Assembly: GCA_031292625.1 (NCBI GenBank)
Contig: JARLGU010000019.1
Location: 62,001 to 126,000 of the forward strand
Source of the DNA: Capsulimonadaceae bacterium
Lineage (GTDB): Bacteria > Armatimonadota > Armatimonadia > Armatimonadales > Capsulimonadaceae
DNA: 64,000 nucleotides
Direction of reading: 5' to 3'
The notes beneath the pieces were generated by a model. It made no database searches and had not been told where the DNA came from. It worked only from the letters and a program-made list of their open reading frames with translations. Positions 8,105 through 17,318 of the stretch are shown here, in pieces; within the stretch, counting starts at the first letter, position 1, and each line of letters begins with the position of its first letter. The position numbers were made by a program, and so were the translations under genes.

Positions 8105-10402
8105 ATGCCTACACTGATCGACGCTGCGCCCGAATCCGTCCTATCACTGGACCGCGCACAGCAACACGCAGATCCAAATGTGCAACGCGACGTCGCCCGA
8201 GCGGACGCGCGCCGGCCCGTAGTCGTTCTCGAAGCGGATATCGCCGAGCACGGCGTGTTCGGTCCGCGCTGGCTAATCGTCGATCACGCGAGCGTCCGCG
8301 TCTACAATTCGCCTGCCGATGCAGCGGCATCCCTGGCGATTGAAATCGCGATTGAGGACATCGTCGCCGCCAGCGTCGAACATTATACGGGCTGCGGCAA
8401 CCTGCTTATTCGGACTCGTTCAGGCGCGCTTCTCGAAGCCGTTCGTTACACGCCGTCGCGGTCCCGCCAATTCGGCGTCGCGGCACGCGTGATCGAAGCG
8501 CTCGCGCAAGGCGAACCGGTCGATAAGCTGCTTGAAATCGAGGTTCCGCAACGCAAGTGCGAAAAATGCGGCGCGCCGCTCGAAAACGACACGCAGGTCT
8601 GTCCGTTCTGCATCGACCGCCGCGCAACGTTATCGCGGCTGGCGACCTATGCCCGGCCGTACATCGCTCGCGTCTCGCTCATGGTGATTTTGTCTTTCCT
8701 GGGAACCGCACTCGGCCTGATTTCGCCCATTCTGACCACCAAGGTCCTAACCGACAAAGTTCTCATACCGCACCAGCATAGAGACTGGATCGTCTGGCTC
8801 GTCCTGGGGGCGCTTGCTCTCGGTCTCGCCGGCACCGGTCTGAACGTTTGGCGCGGCCGGGTCGCGGCATGGCTTTCCAACCACATGGTGTTTCGCATCC
8901 GCACGGATGTCTACAACAAGCTGCACACGCTCTCGGTCAGCTACTTCGACAAGCGGCAAGTCGGCTCGTTGCTCACGCGCGTCACCCAGGATGTCAACGA
9001 GCTGCAGAGTTTCCTCGTGGATGGCATCCAGATCTTTTTCGTAAACATTTTGACGATCATCGGCGTGTTTACCGTGATGTTCCGGTTCAATCCGCTGCTG
9101 ACGATTATCGCTGCCGTCCCGATGCCAATCACGATCTACCTGACCCGCAAGCTCGTGAAACGTCTGCACACGCGTCTTCACCGCATGTATTATCTCAGGT
9201 CCAGCCTTGGCGGTTTGATCGCCGCGGCCCTGTCCGGCATCCGCGTGGTGAAGGCCTTCAACCAGGAGCAGCGCGAACGACAGCGTTTCGGAGCCAAGGC
9301 AACGGATCTATTCCAGGCGCAATTGTTGCTCGAACAGACATGGCAGTCGTTTTTCCCGATGATGGCGACAATCGCCACGTCCGGCACCTACTTAATCTTC
9401 CTTTTCGGCGGTCAGCAAGTGTTCGACCACGCCAAGCTTGGCGGTACGACGATGACCCTGGGCACCCTCCAGCTCTTCCTCGTCTATCTGGGCATCTTGA
9501 TGGGCCCCATCCAGCAGCTTTCGCGCATCGCCGACTGGATCTCCCGGTCAACCGCGGCAGCCGAGCGCGTATTCGAGGTGTTGGATGCGACTGTCGATGT
9601 GGCGAACACTGACGATGCCGTTAAGATGCCGCAACTACAAGGACGCGTTGAGCTACGGGATGTTCGTTTCTCCTACGATCACTCAACCGACGTCCTCAAG
9701 GGCATCAGTCTCACGGTCGAGCCCGGCGAAATGATTGGTCTCGTGGGCCACTCCGGCGCTGGAAAATCGACGATGATCAATCTGCTCTCACGCTTCTACG
9801 ACGTGAGCGAAGGAGCGATTCTCGTAGACGGCGTCGACATCCGGGAAATCGACATCAACGACCTGCGCCGTCAAATCGGCGTCGTCCTGCAGGAACCGTT
9901 TCTTTTTCCCGGCACCATCCGCGACAATATTGCCTACGCTCGCAAGGACGCGACGTTCGAGCAGATCATGCGCGCCGCGAAGCACGCCAACGCGCACGAC
10001 TTTATTCTGCGCACATCCGATGGATACGACACATATGTCGGCGAACGCGGCGCGCGCCTCTCGGGCGGCGAACGTCAGCGGATCTCGATCGCGCGCGCCA
10101 TCCTGCTCGATCCGCGCATCCTGATTCTCGATGAAGCTACGGCAAGCGTCGACACGGAGACGGAAAAGAAGATCCAGGAGGCGATCGGCTTCCTGGTTAA
10201 GGGACGCACGACGTTTGCGATCGCGCACCGGCTTTCCACGCTGCGCAACGCAAACCGTCTCGTCGTGCTCGAAAAAGGCGCGGTCGCGGAGATCGGAACG
10301 CACGAGGAACTGCTCTCGATGCCCGACGGAGTCTACCGCCGCCTGGTCGATATGCAACAGGCCGTGAATAAGATTCGGGAAGACATCTTCTTGGAGGAGT
10401 AA
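8105..10402 (+). CDS. ABC exporter with an N-terminal extra domain and zinc ribbon
   Basis: A 765-residue half-transporter (permease fused to ATPase). Residues about 1-145 form a soluble domain with no family that I recognise; residues about 150-168 have a zinc-ribbon-like CEKCGAPLENDTQVCPFC. Then comes a six-helix type I exporter membrane domain (about 180-480) and the ATPase (about 520-765) with Walker A VGHSGAGKST near 550, Q-loop VVLQEPFLFPGTI, signature LSGGERQRISIARA near 652 and Walker B ILILDEATASVD near 673. It probably works as a homodimer exporting a lipid, peptide or drug-like compound. The cytidine deaminase gene overlaps its stop codon by 1 nt (TAATG), so the two are co-expressed. 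Substrate unknown. Confidence 0.9.
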   Translation: MPTLIDAAPESVLSLDRAQQHADPNVQRDVARADARRPVVVLEADIAEHGVFGPRWLIVDHASVRVYNSPADAAASLAIEIAIEDIVAASVEHYTGCGNLLIRTRSGALLEAVRYTPSRSRQFGVAARVIEALAQGEPVDKLLEIEVPQRKCEKCGAPLENDTQVCPFCIDRRATLSRLATYARPYIARVSLMVILSFLGTALGLISPILTTKVLTDKVLIPHQHRDWIVWLVLGALALGLAGTGLNVWRGRVAAWLSNHMVFRIRTDVYNKLHTLSVSYFDKRQVGSLLTRVTQDVNELQSFLVDGIQIFFVNILTIIGVFTVMFRFNPLLTIIAAVPMPITIYLTRKLVKRLHTRLHRMYYLRSSLGGLIAAALSGIRVVKAFNQEQRERQRFGAKATDLFQAQLLLEQTWQSFFPMMATIATSGTYLIFLFGGQQVFDHAKLGGTTMTLGTLQLFLVYLGILMGPIQQLSRIADWISRSTAAAERVFEVLDATVDVANTDDAVKMPQLQGRVELRDVRFSYDHSTDVLKGISLTVEPGEMIGLVGHSGAGKSTMINLLSRFYDVSEGAILVDGVDIREIDINDLRRQIGVVLQEPFLFPGTIRDNIAYARKDATFEQIMRAAKHANAHDFILRTSDGYDTYVGERGARLSGGERQRISIARAILLDPRILILDEATASVDTETEKKIQEAIGFLVKGRTTFAIAHRLSTLRNANRLVVLEKGAVAEIGTHEELLSMPDGVYRRLVDMQQAVNKIREDIFLEE

Positions 10403-10824
10403 TGGAAAAGGCCAGGCCGCCGATCACGCCGCAACAAATCGATAATCTACGCGCAGAAGCCCGCGGCGCGCGCGATGCCGCCTATTGCCCCTACTCCAAC
10501 TTCTCGGTGGGCGCTGCCGCGCTTTGCTCCGACGGGTCCATCTTTCGCGGCTGCAACGTCGAGAATGCGTCGTACGGTCTAACTGTCTGCGCGGAACGAA
10601 GCGCAATCTTTGCCGCCGTCTCCGCCGGGCACATTGACATCGTCGCGATCGCGCTGGTATCGAGCGCGATCAAGCTCGCGCGGCCGTGCGGCGCCTGCCG
10701 CCAGGTTATCGCCGAATTTTCGTCCGCCATCGCCCCGATCACGGTCATCAGCGAGTCGCTCGGCGGAGAGCATGTGGTGGAAACGCTGGCAGATCTGCTG
10801 CCGGGGCAGTTTACGCTGCTCTAA
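10402..10824 (+). CDS. cdd: Cytidine deaminase
   Basis: A 140-residue zinc-dependent cytidine/deoxycytidine deaminase of normal length for the homotetrameric class. The catalytic block is CAERSAIFAA (zinc Cys and proton-shuttling Glu; the family's usual H/C-A-E with Cys as ligand) and the second zinc site is PCGACRQVIAEF. It converts cytidine to uridine in pyrimidine salvage. GGAGG precedes the ATG, which shares one base with the stop of the ABC exporter. Repeat element A copy 3 begins directly at its TAA. Confidence 0.93.
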   Translation: MEKARPPITPQQIDNLRAEARGARDAAYCPYSNFSVGAAALCSDGSIFRGCNVENASYGLTVCAERSAIFAAVSAGHIDIVAIALVSSAIKLARPCGACRQVIAEFSSAIAPITVISESLGGEHVVETLADLLPGQFTLL

Positions 10825-11265
10825 AAGCGTGTAAAAACTCGAAAGGCCTTTTAAGACGGCTCCCCGGCCGCCGTGGCCGTTTTTGGGAAAGGGCCATCAC
10901 AGCGCTTTCACCGCTTAACGATGTGCGCTGAGATCGGACGATGGCGGCAAAAGGCCGTACGCGTGTTGACGAGGCATCGTAAATCACCGGCGTGAACGAG
11001 GCGCGCGCAAGACCGGTCCGTGACCGGCGGACGATGGCGGCAAAGGACCGTACGCGCGTTGACGAAGCATCGTAAATCACCGCCATGAACGAAGCGCGGG
11101 CGAGACCGGTCCGTGACCGGCGGAGGATGGCGGCACAGCGCCGTACGCGTGTTGACGAAGCATCGCAAATCATCGCCGTGAACGATGCGCGGGCAAAAAA
11201 GTGCCCCGGCGGCACGAGCCGTCCTGAATCTTTCTCGCAATACGCCAGTTTATGACACACACTCT
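10824..11265 (+). repeat. Element A, copy 3 (expanded by an internal tandem repeat)
   Basis: It fills the space between the convergent cdd and rel genes. The left stem CGGCC-GCCGT-GGCCG runs into TTTTT; the right stem GTGCC-CCGGC-GGCAC is preceded by A6. The extra length compared with the 255-bp copies comes from 93-bp internal duplications. The left end abuts the cdd stop codon. Weak GntR- or protein-like open frames inside it are artefacts of the repeat. Confidence 0.85.
10965..11200 (+). repeat. 93-bp tandem repeat inside element A copy 3
   Basis: Units begin at GTTGACGA at 10965, 11058 and 11151, exactly 93 bp apart; two are complete and the third is partial before the right end. Each unit has the core CATCGTAAATCACC, and the first two carry an additional palindrome ACCGGTCCGTGACCGG not seen in the other copies. 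Confidence 0.8.
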
Positions 11266-11335
11266 AAAGGTCTCGGCGAGCATCTTGGGACTTTATAGGC
11301 CCAGCGAGGCACGTTGGCGGCGATCTCGATAATTC

Positions 11336-11354
11336 CTGTATTTTCTAAATACAG
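11336..11354. other. A+T-rich perfect inverted repeat beyond rel
   Basis: CTGTATTT-TCT-AAATACAG, 8-bp arms, in the space after the rel stop codon (11444) and beyond element A copy 3. It could be a weak terminator for rel or a protein site; nothing else is visible in 11266-11443. Confidence 0.35.
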
Positions 11355-11443
11355 CCCAGCCGATCCGGCGCGCCAGTCCACGTTGCGGCCGTTTGGCATC
11401 GTTTATCCACGCAGCCTCCCCAGTGTCCCCAAGGGTCGGCCGC

Positions 11444-13738
11444 CTACACTACCGGCTCCTCGTTCGCGCCGACACGGCGGATTTCCAGAACGTCGTTCAG
11501 ACGTCGCAAGCGTTTCATGATTTCGTCCACATGCGTGGCGTCGAGAGCGTCAAACTGGATCTGCATAACAGCAGTGCGCGTAATGGGGTTTGAGCGGGTT
11601 CGGATCGCCTGAATATTGGTGCGAGCCTCCGCAAAGAGCTTGCCGACATCTTCAAGCAGGCCGACGCGGTCGACGAGTTCCATTTTGATCTCAACCGAAT
11701 AGCGCTCCGGCGTCTCGGAGACATGCGGGTTCCATTCGACATCCACCAGCCGTTCCGCATCGGTATGCTGATAATGGGCCACGTTGGGACACCCCACGCG
11801 ATGCAGAGCGATCCCTTTGCCGCGCGTCATATAGCCGACGACATCGTCGCCCGGCACAGGGGCGCAGCATTTTGCGCGCACAATCGCGACGTCTTCCAGA
11901 TCGCCGCCAATCTGCAGCTTGTTGCCCTTGCGATCGCGCCGGGTGGTAACCGGACCGTGCGCGCCTTCGCGCGACTTTTCGGGAGCCACGGCGCGGAGGC
12001 GCTGCGCGATCGTCGCAACAGGCACTTCGCCGTAGCCGATCGCGGCGAACAGGTCATCATCCGTGTGATAGTTGCCGTAATGGAGTTCGCGGATCTTTGT
12101 GAACTTATCGGCCGACTTGACGATATGGAACTCCAGGTGCAGCCGATCCGCTTCCTTTTGCACCATTTCACGACCGCGTATGACGTTCTCTCCGAACCGC
12201 GCCTTGCGGAAGTAATGCTTGATCTTTGAACGGGCGTGCGACGTCTTCGCGAACATCAGCCAGTCGAGGGAAGGGTTTGCGTTGGGCCGGGAAATGATCT
12301 CGACGATATCGCCATTGCTAAACGTATGGGAGAGGGGCACAATGCGGCCGTTCGATTTCGCCCCGACACAATGCTGCCCAAGATCCGAGTGGATGCGGTA
12401 CGCCACATCGATCGGCGTCGCTCCCGCGGGAAAGTCGAGAACGTCGCCGCGCGGCGTGAACACGAAAACTTGATCCGTGAAAAGATCGCTAACCACGCTG
12501 CGCAGGAATTCGCCGGCGTCCTTGGCGTCGCTCTGCCAATCGAACAACTGCTGCCGGAGGAAGGACATCTTGCGGTCGAACTGCAGATCCCCTTTGCCTT
12601 CCTTGTATTGCCAGTGCGCGGCAATTCCAAAGTCGGCGATCATGTGCATCTCGCGCGTCCGGATCTGGATCTCGATCGGCTGGCCGCCCGGTCCGAGCAC
12701 CTTCGTATGCAGCGACTGGTACCCGTTGGGCTTGGGTTTCGCAATGTAATCGTCGAACAATCCGGGAATCGGCATCCACAAATCGTGCACGGCGCCGAGC
12801 GCGTGGTAGCATTCCGGGACTCCCGAAACGATGACGCGCAAAGCGATCTGGTCGTAGATATCGCCGATGTCCAGGCCCTGCTTACGCATCTTGTTGTAGA
12901 TCGAATAAAGGTGCTTCGGCCGGCCGTTAATCTCGGCGTCAATGCCCTCTTGCTCCAGCCGATGTCTGAGCTGCTCAATCGCCAGACTGATATCGGCTTC
13001 GCGCTCGCGGCGCGTTCGCTTTACCTTCTCGGAGACATCGGCATACGCTTCCGGGCTCACGTATTTGAACGCAAGATCCTCGAGCTGCCACTTGATCTGC
13101 CAGATACCCAAGCGGTGTGCAAGCGGCGCGAAAATCTGCAGCGTCTCCTCGGCGACGCGCTTTTGACGATTGGGAGGAAGCGCGGAAAGCGTCCGCATGT
13201 TATGCAGGCGATCCGCAAGCTTGATAATCATCACCCGCAAGTCGCGGGCCATCGCGAGGAGGATCTTACGAAGGTTGGCCGCGGATTTGGACACCTCGCC
13301 GTGCTTCTTGTTCTGCTGCGACGGAGGCATGTCTTCCGGAGCGCCAGGAAACACGCGGGCTTCGAAATCGGCCAGCTTCAACTTGGTGACGCCATCGACC
13401 AGTTGGGCGATCTCCGCGCCAAACTCGTCCGCTAAATCCTCGCGCGTGACGCCGCAATCCTCGACGACATCGTGAAGCAGGGCTGCCGCAAGGACCGGTT
13501 CGCCCATCTGAAACTCCGTAAGGATTTTTGCAACTTCCAGCGGATGAAAGATATACGGCTCGCCGCTCCGGCGGCGCTGATCCTTGTGCTTCTCCTTGGC
13601 GTAGACAAACGCCCGGCGGATCAGAGGCTCGTCGACCTCGCCATTAAACGCGCGCGCCTTGCTGATGAGGTCCCGGTACCCCTCCTCAATCGCGGCATCG
13701 TAGTTTTCGACCACTTCAGTGACGGCCAATCCGCTCAT
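11444..13738 (-). CDS. rel: Bifunctional (p)ppGpp synthetase/hydrolase
   Basis: A 764-residue long Rel/SpoT-homologue protein. The HD hydrolase domain (about 20-200) has AAALLHDVVED and IKLADRLHNMRT; the synthetase domain (about 230-350) has YSIYNKMRKQG, DQIALRVIV and GYQSLHTKVLG; TGS follows (about 390-450, VFVFTPRGDVLDFPAGATPIDVAY); the C-terminal ACT domain is about 685-760. Both the HD residues and the synthetase motif are intact, so it should both make and degrade (p)ppGpp. I chose ATG 13738 (MSGLAVTEV) because AAAAGGTGG precedes it and a longer frame from 13861 would be encoded by the inserted element B. It is convergent with cdd across element A copy 3. Confidence 0.95.
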   Translation of the reverse strand: MSGLAVTEVVENYDAAIEEGYRDLISKARAFNGEVDEPLIRRAFVYAKEKHKDQRRRSGEPYIFHPLEVAKILTEFQMGEPVLAAALLHDVVEDCGVTREDLADEFGAEIAQLVDGVTKLKLADFEARVFPGAPEDMPPSQQNKKHGEVSKSAANLRKILLAMARDLRVMIIKLADRLHNMRTLSALPPNRQKRVAEETLQIFAPLAHRLGIWQIKWQLEDLAFKYVSPEAYADVSEKVKRTRREREADISLAIEQLRHRLEQEGIDAEINGRPKHLYSIYNKMRKQGLDIGDIYDQIALRVIVSGVPECYHALGAVHDLWMPIPGLFDDYIAKPKPNGYQSLHTKVLGPGGQPIEIQIRTREMHMIADFGIAAHWQYKEGKGDLQFDRKMSFLRQQLFDWQSDAKDAGEFLRSVVSDLFTDQVFVFTPRGDVLDFPAGATPIDVAYRIHSDLGQHCVGAKSNGRIVPLSHTFSNGDIVEIISRPNANPSLDWLMFAKTSHARSKIKHYFRKARFGENVIRGREMVQKEADRLHLEFHIVKSADKFTKIRELHYGNYHTDDDLFAAIGYGEVPVATIAQRLRAVAPEKSREGAHGPVTTRRDRKGNKLQIGGDLEDVAIVRAKCCAPVPGDDVVGYMTRGKGIALHRVGCPNVAHYQHTDAERLVDVEWNPHVSETPERYSVEIKMELVDRVGLLEDVGKLFAEARTNIQAIRTRSNPITRTAVMQIQFDALDATHVDEIMKRLRRLNDVLEIRRVGANEEPVV

Positions 13739-13754
13739 CCACCTTTTGAGACAA

Positions 13755-13963
13755 TTAGGACTTTCGCTTTGTAAGAGATGATGAGGACTAAGATGCCCTC
13801 TTATGCCAGGCTGACCATTTTTCTTGAGCCGCTTAACACTCAGCCTGTTGGCAAGCCGCACGCGAAGCGCTTGAAAAATGGCCCAGCGGCCACGGAAGCA
13901 TTCCTATGTCCTGATCAATTTAGCGTAGCCACTCGCTTAACGCACAGCAAGCGAGAGTCCTAA
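13755..13963. mobile_element. Element B, copy 1 (MITE-like, 209 bp)
   Basis: Bounded by TTAGGACTTTCGCTT and AAGCGAGAGTCCTAA, 15-bp terminal inverted repeats with one mismatch. Inside is a block shared with copy 2 at 56461 (GTTGGCAAGCCGCACGCGAA, then TTGAAAAATGGCCCAGCGGC). Relative to copy 2 it has an extra stretch of about 66 bp near its left end. It encodes no transposase. Its left end is 17 nt from the rel start codon, so it lies in the rel upstream region. Confidence 0.75.
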
Positions 13964-14076
13964 CAATAACACTTATTGGCATTATGGCGTATGTCTCGCA
14001 ATTATTACAAGAGAGAGCGAAACAGCGACAATTCGTTAGCGCAATGTTTCATCGCGGCCCTTGCGGCACGCCGTCC

Positions 14077-14886
14077 CTACCCCGCCAACCATCGCTCGAT
14101 CACCTGCGCGACGCCATCGTCGTCGTTGCCGGGAGCGATCTCGTCGCCGGCTCGCAATACGTCGGGCTTGCCGTTGCTCATTGCCACGCCGCAACCTGCC
14201 CACGCAAGCATCGGAAGATCGTTGTAGTTGTCCCCGAACGCCGCTGTGTTCTCTCGGGCGACGCCAAGCCTCTGCGCGACAAACGACAGCGCCTCTCCCT
14301 TATCGACGACAGCGTTCATGAACTCCAGGTACTCGTCGTCTGTCTTCGTTATGTAGAGCGCGCTTCCAAAGTGCTCTTTCATCGGCGCAAGGAGGGAATT
14401 CGTCTTCTCGTACGAGTCCACGATAATCAGCTTCGTCGCGGGTTTGCCCTTCATCGTGCGCAGATCGCCAATGGCGTTCGGCACGGTCCCCGTTCGGGCC
14501 TGGTAGAGTTCCGACCACTTTGTCAACTTACTGACATAGAGCGTGTCGCCGGTATAGAAGTTTAGATGAAGGTCGTGCTCGAAGGCGTAGTCGATCAGCC
14601 AAGCTGCTTGATCGGCAGACACCGGCTTTTCGTAAATCAGCTCGCCTCCCAGCGTACCGACGCGCGCGCCATTGTACGAGATGATCAAGTCTTCCGGCGT
14701 CGTCGTAAACGGCGCTGCATATTTGCTGGTCGCCTCGTGAGTGCGTCCGCTGGCGAGGCAAACATGGATGCCGCGCGCAATTGCCGCGTTAACGGCCGCG
14801 GTATTACGAGGGCTAACCTTCTTGACCTTGTTCAAGAGTGTTCCGTCGAGATCGAGGGCAATGAGCCCCGGTTTGAAAGTCATCAA
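14077..14886 (-). CDS. Cof-type HAD phosphatase
   Basis: A 269-residue member of the HAD IIB (Cof/YbiV/YidA) family. Motif I is IALDLDGTLLN (nucleophile Asp near residue 11), motif II LASGRTHEA, the Lys of motif III is in the GEALSFVAQ region and motif IV is GDNYNDLPML. Members dephosphorylate sugar phosphates or nucleotides such as pyridoxal phosphate; the substrate cannot be told from sequence. A single gene read leftward; no partner is obvious in the short gap to the uracil-DNA glycosylase. Confidence 0.9.
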   Translation of the reverse strand: MMTFKPGLIALDLDGTLLNKVKKVSPRNTAAVNAAIARGIHVCLASGRTHEATSKYAAPFTTTPEDLIISYNGARVGTLGGELIYEKPVSADQAAWLIDYAFEHDLHLNFYTGDTLYVSKLTKWSELYQARTGTVPNAIGDLRTMKGKPATKLIIVDSYEKTNSLLAPMKEHFGSALYITKTDDEYLEFMNAVVDKGEALSFVAQRLGVARENTAAFGDNYNDLPMLAWAGCGVAMSNGKPDVLRAGDEIAPGNDDDGVAQVIERWLAG

Positions 14887-14968
14887 TCCATTCCGTTCTT
14901 TTATTGGTGAAAATTATGTGCCCGCACGCTAGAAGGCGCGGCTTGGAAATAGCAGACGGCCGCCGCCG

Positions 14969-15646
14969 CTAAAACAGCGTTTTGGGAGCCTCGCTCCTTG
15001 CCGCGATCGCGCGCTCCTTGGCAGCCTTCAGGTCATCGATCAGCAGTCCGCGCAGCCGCTGATATTCCGCGCCTTCCTGACGCAAAATAAACGCGGGATG
15101 CAAAACTGCAATCGCATGGGAAGAATAGGAGCACTCGAAGAATCGGCCGCGTTCCCGCATGATCGAGAAGTTGGAGTTGATCACGACCTTCGCGGCTGGC
15201 GCGCCGATGCAACAGATGACGAGCGGTTGAATGATCTCCATCTGGTTGCGCAACCACCGGGGAACGCATTCATCAAGCTCTTCCGCAGTCGGCGGACGGT
15301 TCTGGACTCGCCCGCCCTCTTCGATCGCCGCGCGGCATTTAATGATGTTCGTCAGGTAGATGTGCTCACGCTTCATGCCCGCGTAAAACAAACACTCGTC
15401 GAGCAGCTTCCCAGCTCGGCCGACGAACGGTTCGCCCTGCACATCCTCGTTCGCGCCCGGACCTTCGCCGATCAGCATGAGCGGGCTTGCCGCGTTGCCC
15501 GTGCCGAAGACAACGCGAGTGCGCGTCCGATGCAGACCACAGCCCGTACAGTCCTGCGCCGATGCGTACAGCTTCGCAACGGCCTCGCATTTCTGGCGGC
15601 GAACGCCTTCTCGCGCCGCGCGCTCGTCCGCGGTTAAATCACTCAT
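14969..15646 (-). CDS. Type-4 (4Fe-4S) uracil-DNA glycosylase
   Basis: A 225-residue protein of the family 4 (UDGa) uracil-DNA glycosylases, which excise uracil from DNA. It has the first iron-sulfur cysteines in [10 protein letters not shown], the uracil-binding block [27 protein letters not shown] with later cysteines including ICCIGAP, and the catalytic-region HPAFILR. The four cluster cysteines appear present. The start overlaps the 3' end of the HIT gene by 8 nt, so it belongs to the same transcript. Confidence 0.93.
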   Translation of the reverse strand: MSDLTADERAAREGVRRQKCEAVAKLYASAQDCTGCGLHRTRTRVVFGTGNAASPLMLIGEGPGANEDVQGEPFVGRAGKLLDECLFYAGMKREHIYLTNIIKCRAAIEEGGRVQNRPPTAEELDECVPRWLRNQMEIIQPLVICCIGAPAAKVVINSNFSIMRERGRFFECSYSSHAIAVLHPAFILRQEGAEYQRLRGLLIDDLKAAKERAIAARSEAPKTLF

Positions 15647-16139
15647 TGCCCCGCCACGCGTTCAAAATCTTTTGGTACGTGCTTTCCAAGCCTTCCGGCA
15701 GGACGCGCGTCTCTCCCGTGACGGTCATAAAATTGGAATCGCCATTCCAGCGCGGCACAATGTGCAAGTGCAGGTGATCGGCGATGCCTGCTCCTGCGAC
15801 GCGGCCAAGGTTCATGCCGATATTATAGCCGTGCGGACCGAACGCCCGCCCAAGCGCCTGCTGTGCTGCCACCGTCAATGTCATGATCTCCAGCATCGTT
15901 TCTTCGCCCAGTTCCCCAAGCGTCGACGTGTGCTTATACGGAGCGATCATCAGGTGACCGTTGTTGTACGGGTACAGGTTCATGAGAACGAAGGCCCGCT
16001 CGCCGCGATGAACGATCAGGTTTTCGGCGTCGATCGCCTGCGCAGGCTTGTCACAAAAAATGCAGCCCGACGGACCCGCCGGGGGTTTGTTTGCCATATC
16101 GATATACGCCATCCTCCAGGGAGCCCAGAGTCTTTCCAT
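15639..16139 (-). CDS. HIT-family hydrolase/nucleotidyltransferase
   Basis: About 166 residues from ATG 16139 ([13 protein letters not shown], the usual N-terminus of this group; an upstream start at 16193 adds residues not seen in relatives). GCIFCDKP with two cysteines probably binds zinc with later residues; the HIT motif is [10 protein letters not shown]. Bacterial members of this AP4A-phosphorylase-like group cleave dinucleoside polyphosphates or adenylated amines. Followed by the uracil-DNA glycosylase with an 8-nt overlap. Confidence 0.9.
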   Translation of the reverse strand: MERLWAPWRMAYIDMANKPPAGPSGCIFCDKPAQAIDAENLIVHRGERAFVLMNLYPYNNGHLMIAPYKHTSTLGELGEETMLEIMTLTVAAQQALGRAFGPHGYNIGMNLGRVAGAGIADHLHLHIVPRWNGDSNFMTVTGETRVLPEGLESTYQKILNAWRGNE

Positions 16140-16265
16140 TATGCGTCTCTTCTCAACAGACCGTCGACGGCCTGACAATTCGCCTTCTCGCATCGCGCTA
16201 ACGTCGCAAGCTGGAAACGCGAGGCCGACATGCCGGCACGCACGGCACCGCCGCGCGAAGCGCGC

Positions 16266-17261
16266 CTATGCTTTCCCAAGGCGCTTCGCGATATCGTTCA
16301 CGATCTTAGTCGCGCGCGGGCGCCCGTTGACGATATGCGGCTCGCGCGTAATGCTTCCGGCGACATACAGTCCCGGCACCCGCGTCTCAAACGTCGCCTC
16401 ATCGTAGACGGGTCTTCGATCGCCCTCGCACACTTCGACCCCCGCCGCTTCCAGCAACCGCGTGTCGGGGTCGTTGCCGATCATCGCAAACACGAAATCG
16501 TTGTCGATGGTTTCCGCGCCAGCCGGCGTCTCCAACGTTACGGAAGCCACATCGATGCGCGCGACGCGGCAGCAAAACTGCGGTAACACCTTGCGCTCCT
16601 CGACGATAAGCAGCATCTCGCGCAAGACGAACGGCCGCAAATGACAAGCGTCCCAATTCCCCTCGATCATTGCCATGCGGGTATGCGCTCCGGCCTTCGA
16701 AAGCGCCATGGCGACCTCAGCCGCGGAGTTGCCTCCGCCGACCACGAGACAGTTTCTGCCGTAATAGGGTGTCGGATCAATGTAGCGGGAGATAACCTTG
16801 CGTAGCGCGGCGCCTGGAACATCCAGCCGGCGCGGCTGATCCCAGACCCCGTTCGCAAGCAGGACATTGCGCGCTTGAGCCACGCGCGTCCACGCCCCGT
16901 CCGGCTCCTGCACGGTCGTCACGGCCAGCCCATCGCCGTCCGGCCGCACCGCGTCGACACGCTCCCAGCTCCGGATATTGAGCCGCAGCGACGCCACTAC
17001 CGCGCGATAATACGCAAGCGTATCCTCACGTCTGGGCTTTTCGTCGCCGGCGATCGGAAAAGGAACGCCGCCGATTTCAAGCTCGTCGGCTGGCGAATAA
17101 AAGCTCTGCCTGGGCGCAAACTCAGTAATCGACTGGCAGATCCCGGCCTTATCGATCACGACATACCGCAACCGCGCCTCGCGCGCCGCACACGCCGCCG
17201 CGAGTCCAATCGGTCCAGCCCCCACGATAATCAGATCGAAGGCTTCCGCATCATTTTCCAC
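16266..17261 (-). CDS. ypdA: YpdA-like FAD-dependent (bacillithiol) disulfide reductase
   Basis: A 331-residue flavoprotein. The FAD-binding loop is IIVGAGPIGLA near the N-terminus; EFAPRQSFYSPADELEIGG matches the conserved segment of YpdA-type proteins; the NAD(P)H loop is VVGGGNSAAEVAMAL. YpdA reduces bacillithiol disulfide, so this hints at bacillithiol or a related thiol here, though no bacillithiol synthesis gene is in the window. The GTG at 17261 is preferred: a perfect TATAAT ends 6 nt upstream, ruling out a longer frame from 17318. Confidence 0.85.
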   Translation of the reverse strand: MENDAEAFDLIIVGAGPIGLAAACAAREARLRYVVIDKAGICQSITEFAPRQSFYSPADELEIGGVPFPIAGDEKPRREDTLAYYRAVVASLRLNIRSWERVDAVRPDGDGLAVTTVQEPDGAWTRVAQARNVLLANGVWDQPRRLDVPGAALRKVISRYIDPTPYYGRNCLVVGGGNSAAEVAMALSKAGAHTRMAMIEGNWDACHLRPFVLREMLLIVEERKVLPQFCCRVARIDVASVTLETPAGAETIDNDFVFAMIGNDPDTRLLEAAGVEVCEGDRRPVYDEATFETRVPGLYVAGSITREPHIVNGRPRATKIVNDIAKRLGKA

Positions 17262-17267
17262 TCCCCG

Positions 17268-17273
17268 ATTATA
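17268..17273 (-). promoter_or_regulatory. -10 box (TATAAT) of ypdA, leaderless
   Basis: TATAAT in the context GGGTATAATCGGGGA, the same 12-nt context as the ABC exporter promoter (GGGTATAATCGG). It ends 6 nt before the GTG start, so the transcript would begin at the start codon. Confidence 0.55.
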
Positions 17274-17318
17274 CCCGGCGAGCCCATTGGGGATGGACGT
17301 CGCGCAGAACGGTAACAA

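Noticed and set aside
10908-11240. Repetitive open frames inside element A copy 3
   Set aside because: They arise from the 93-bp tandem repeat (93 is divisible by 3, so frames persist) and lack start signals.
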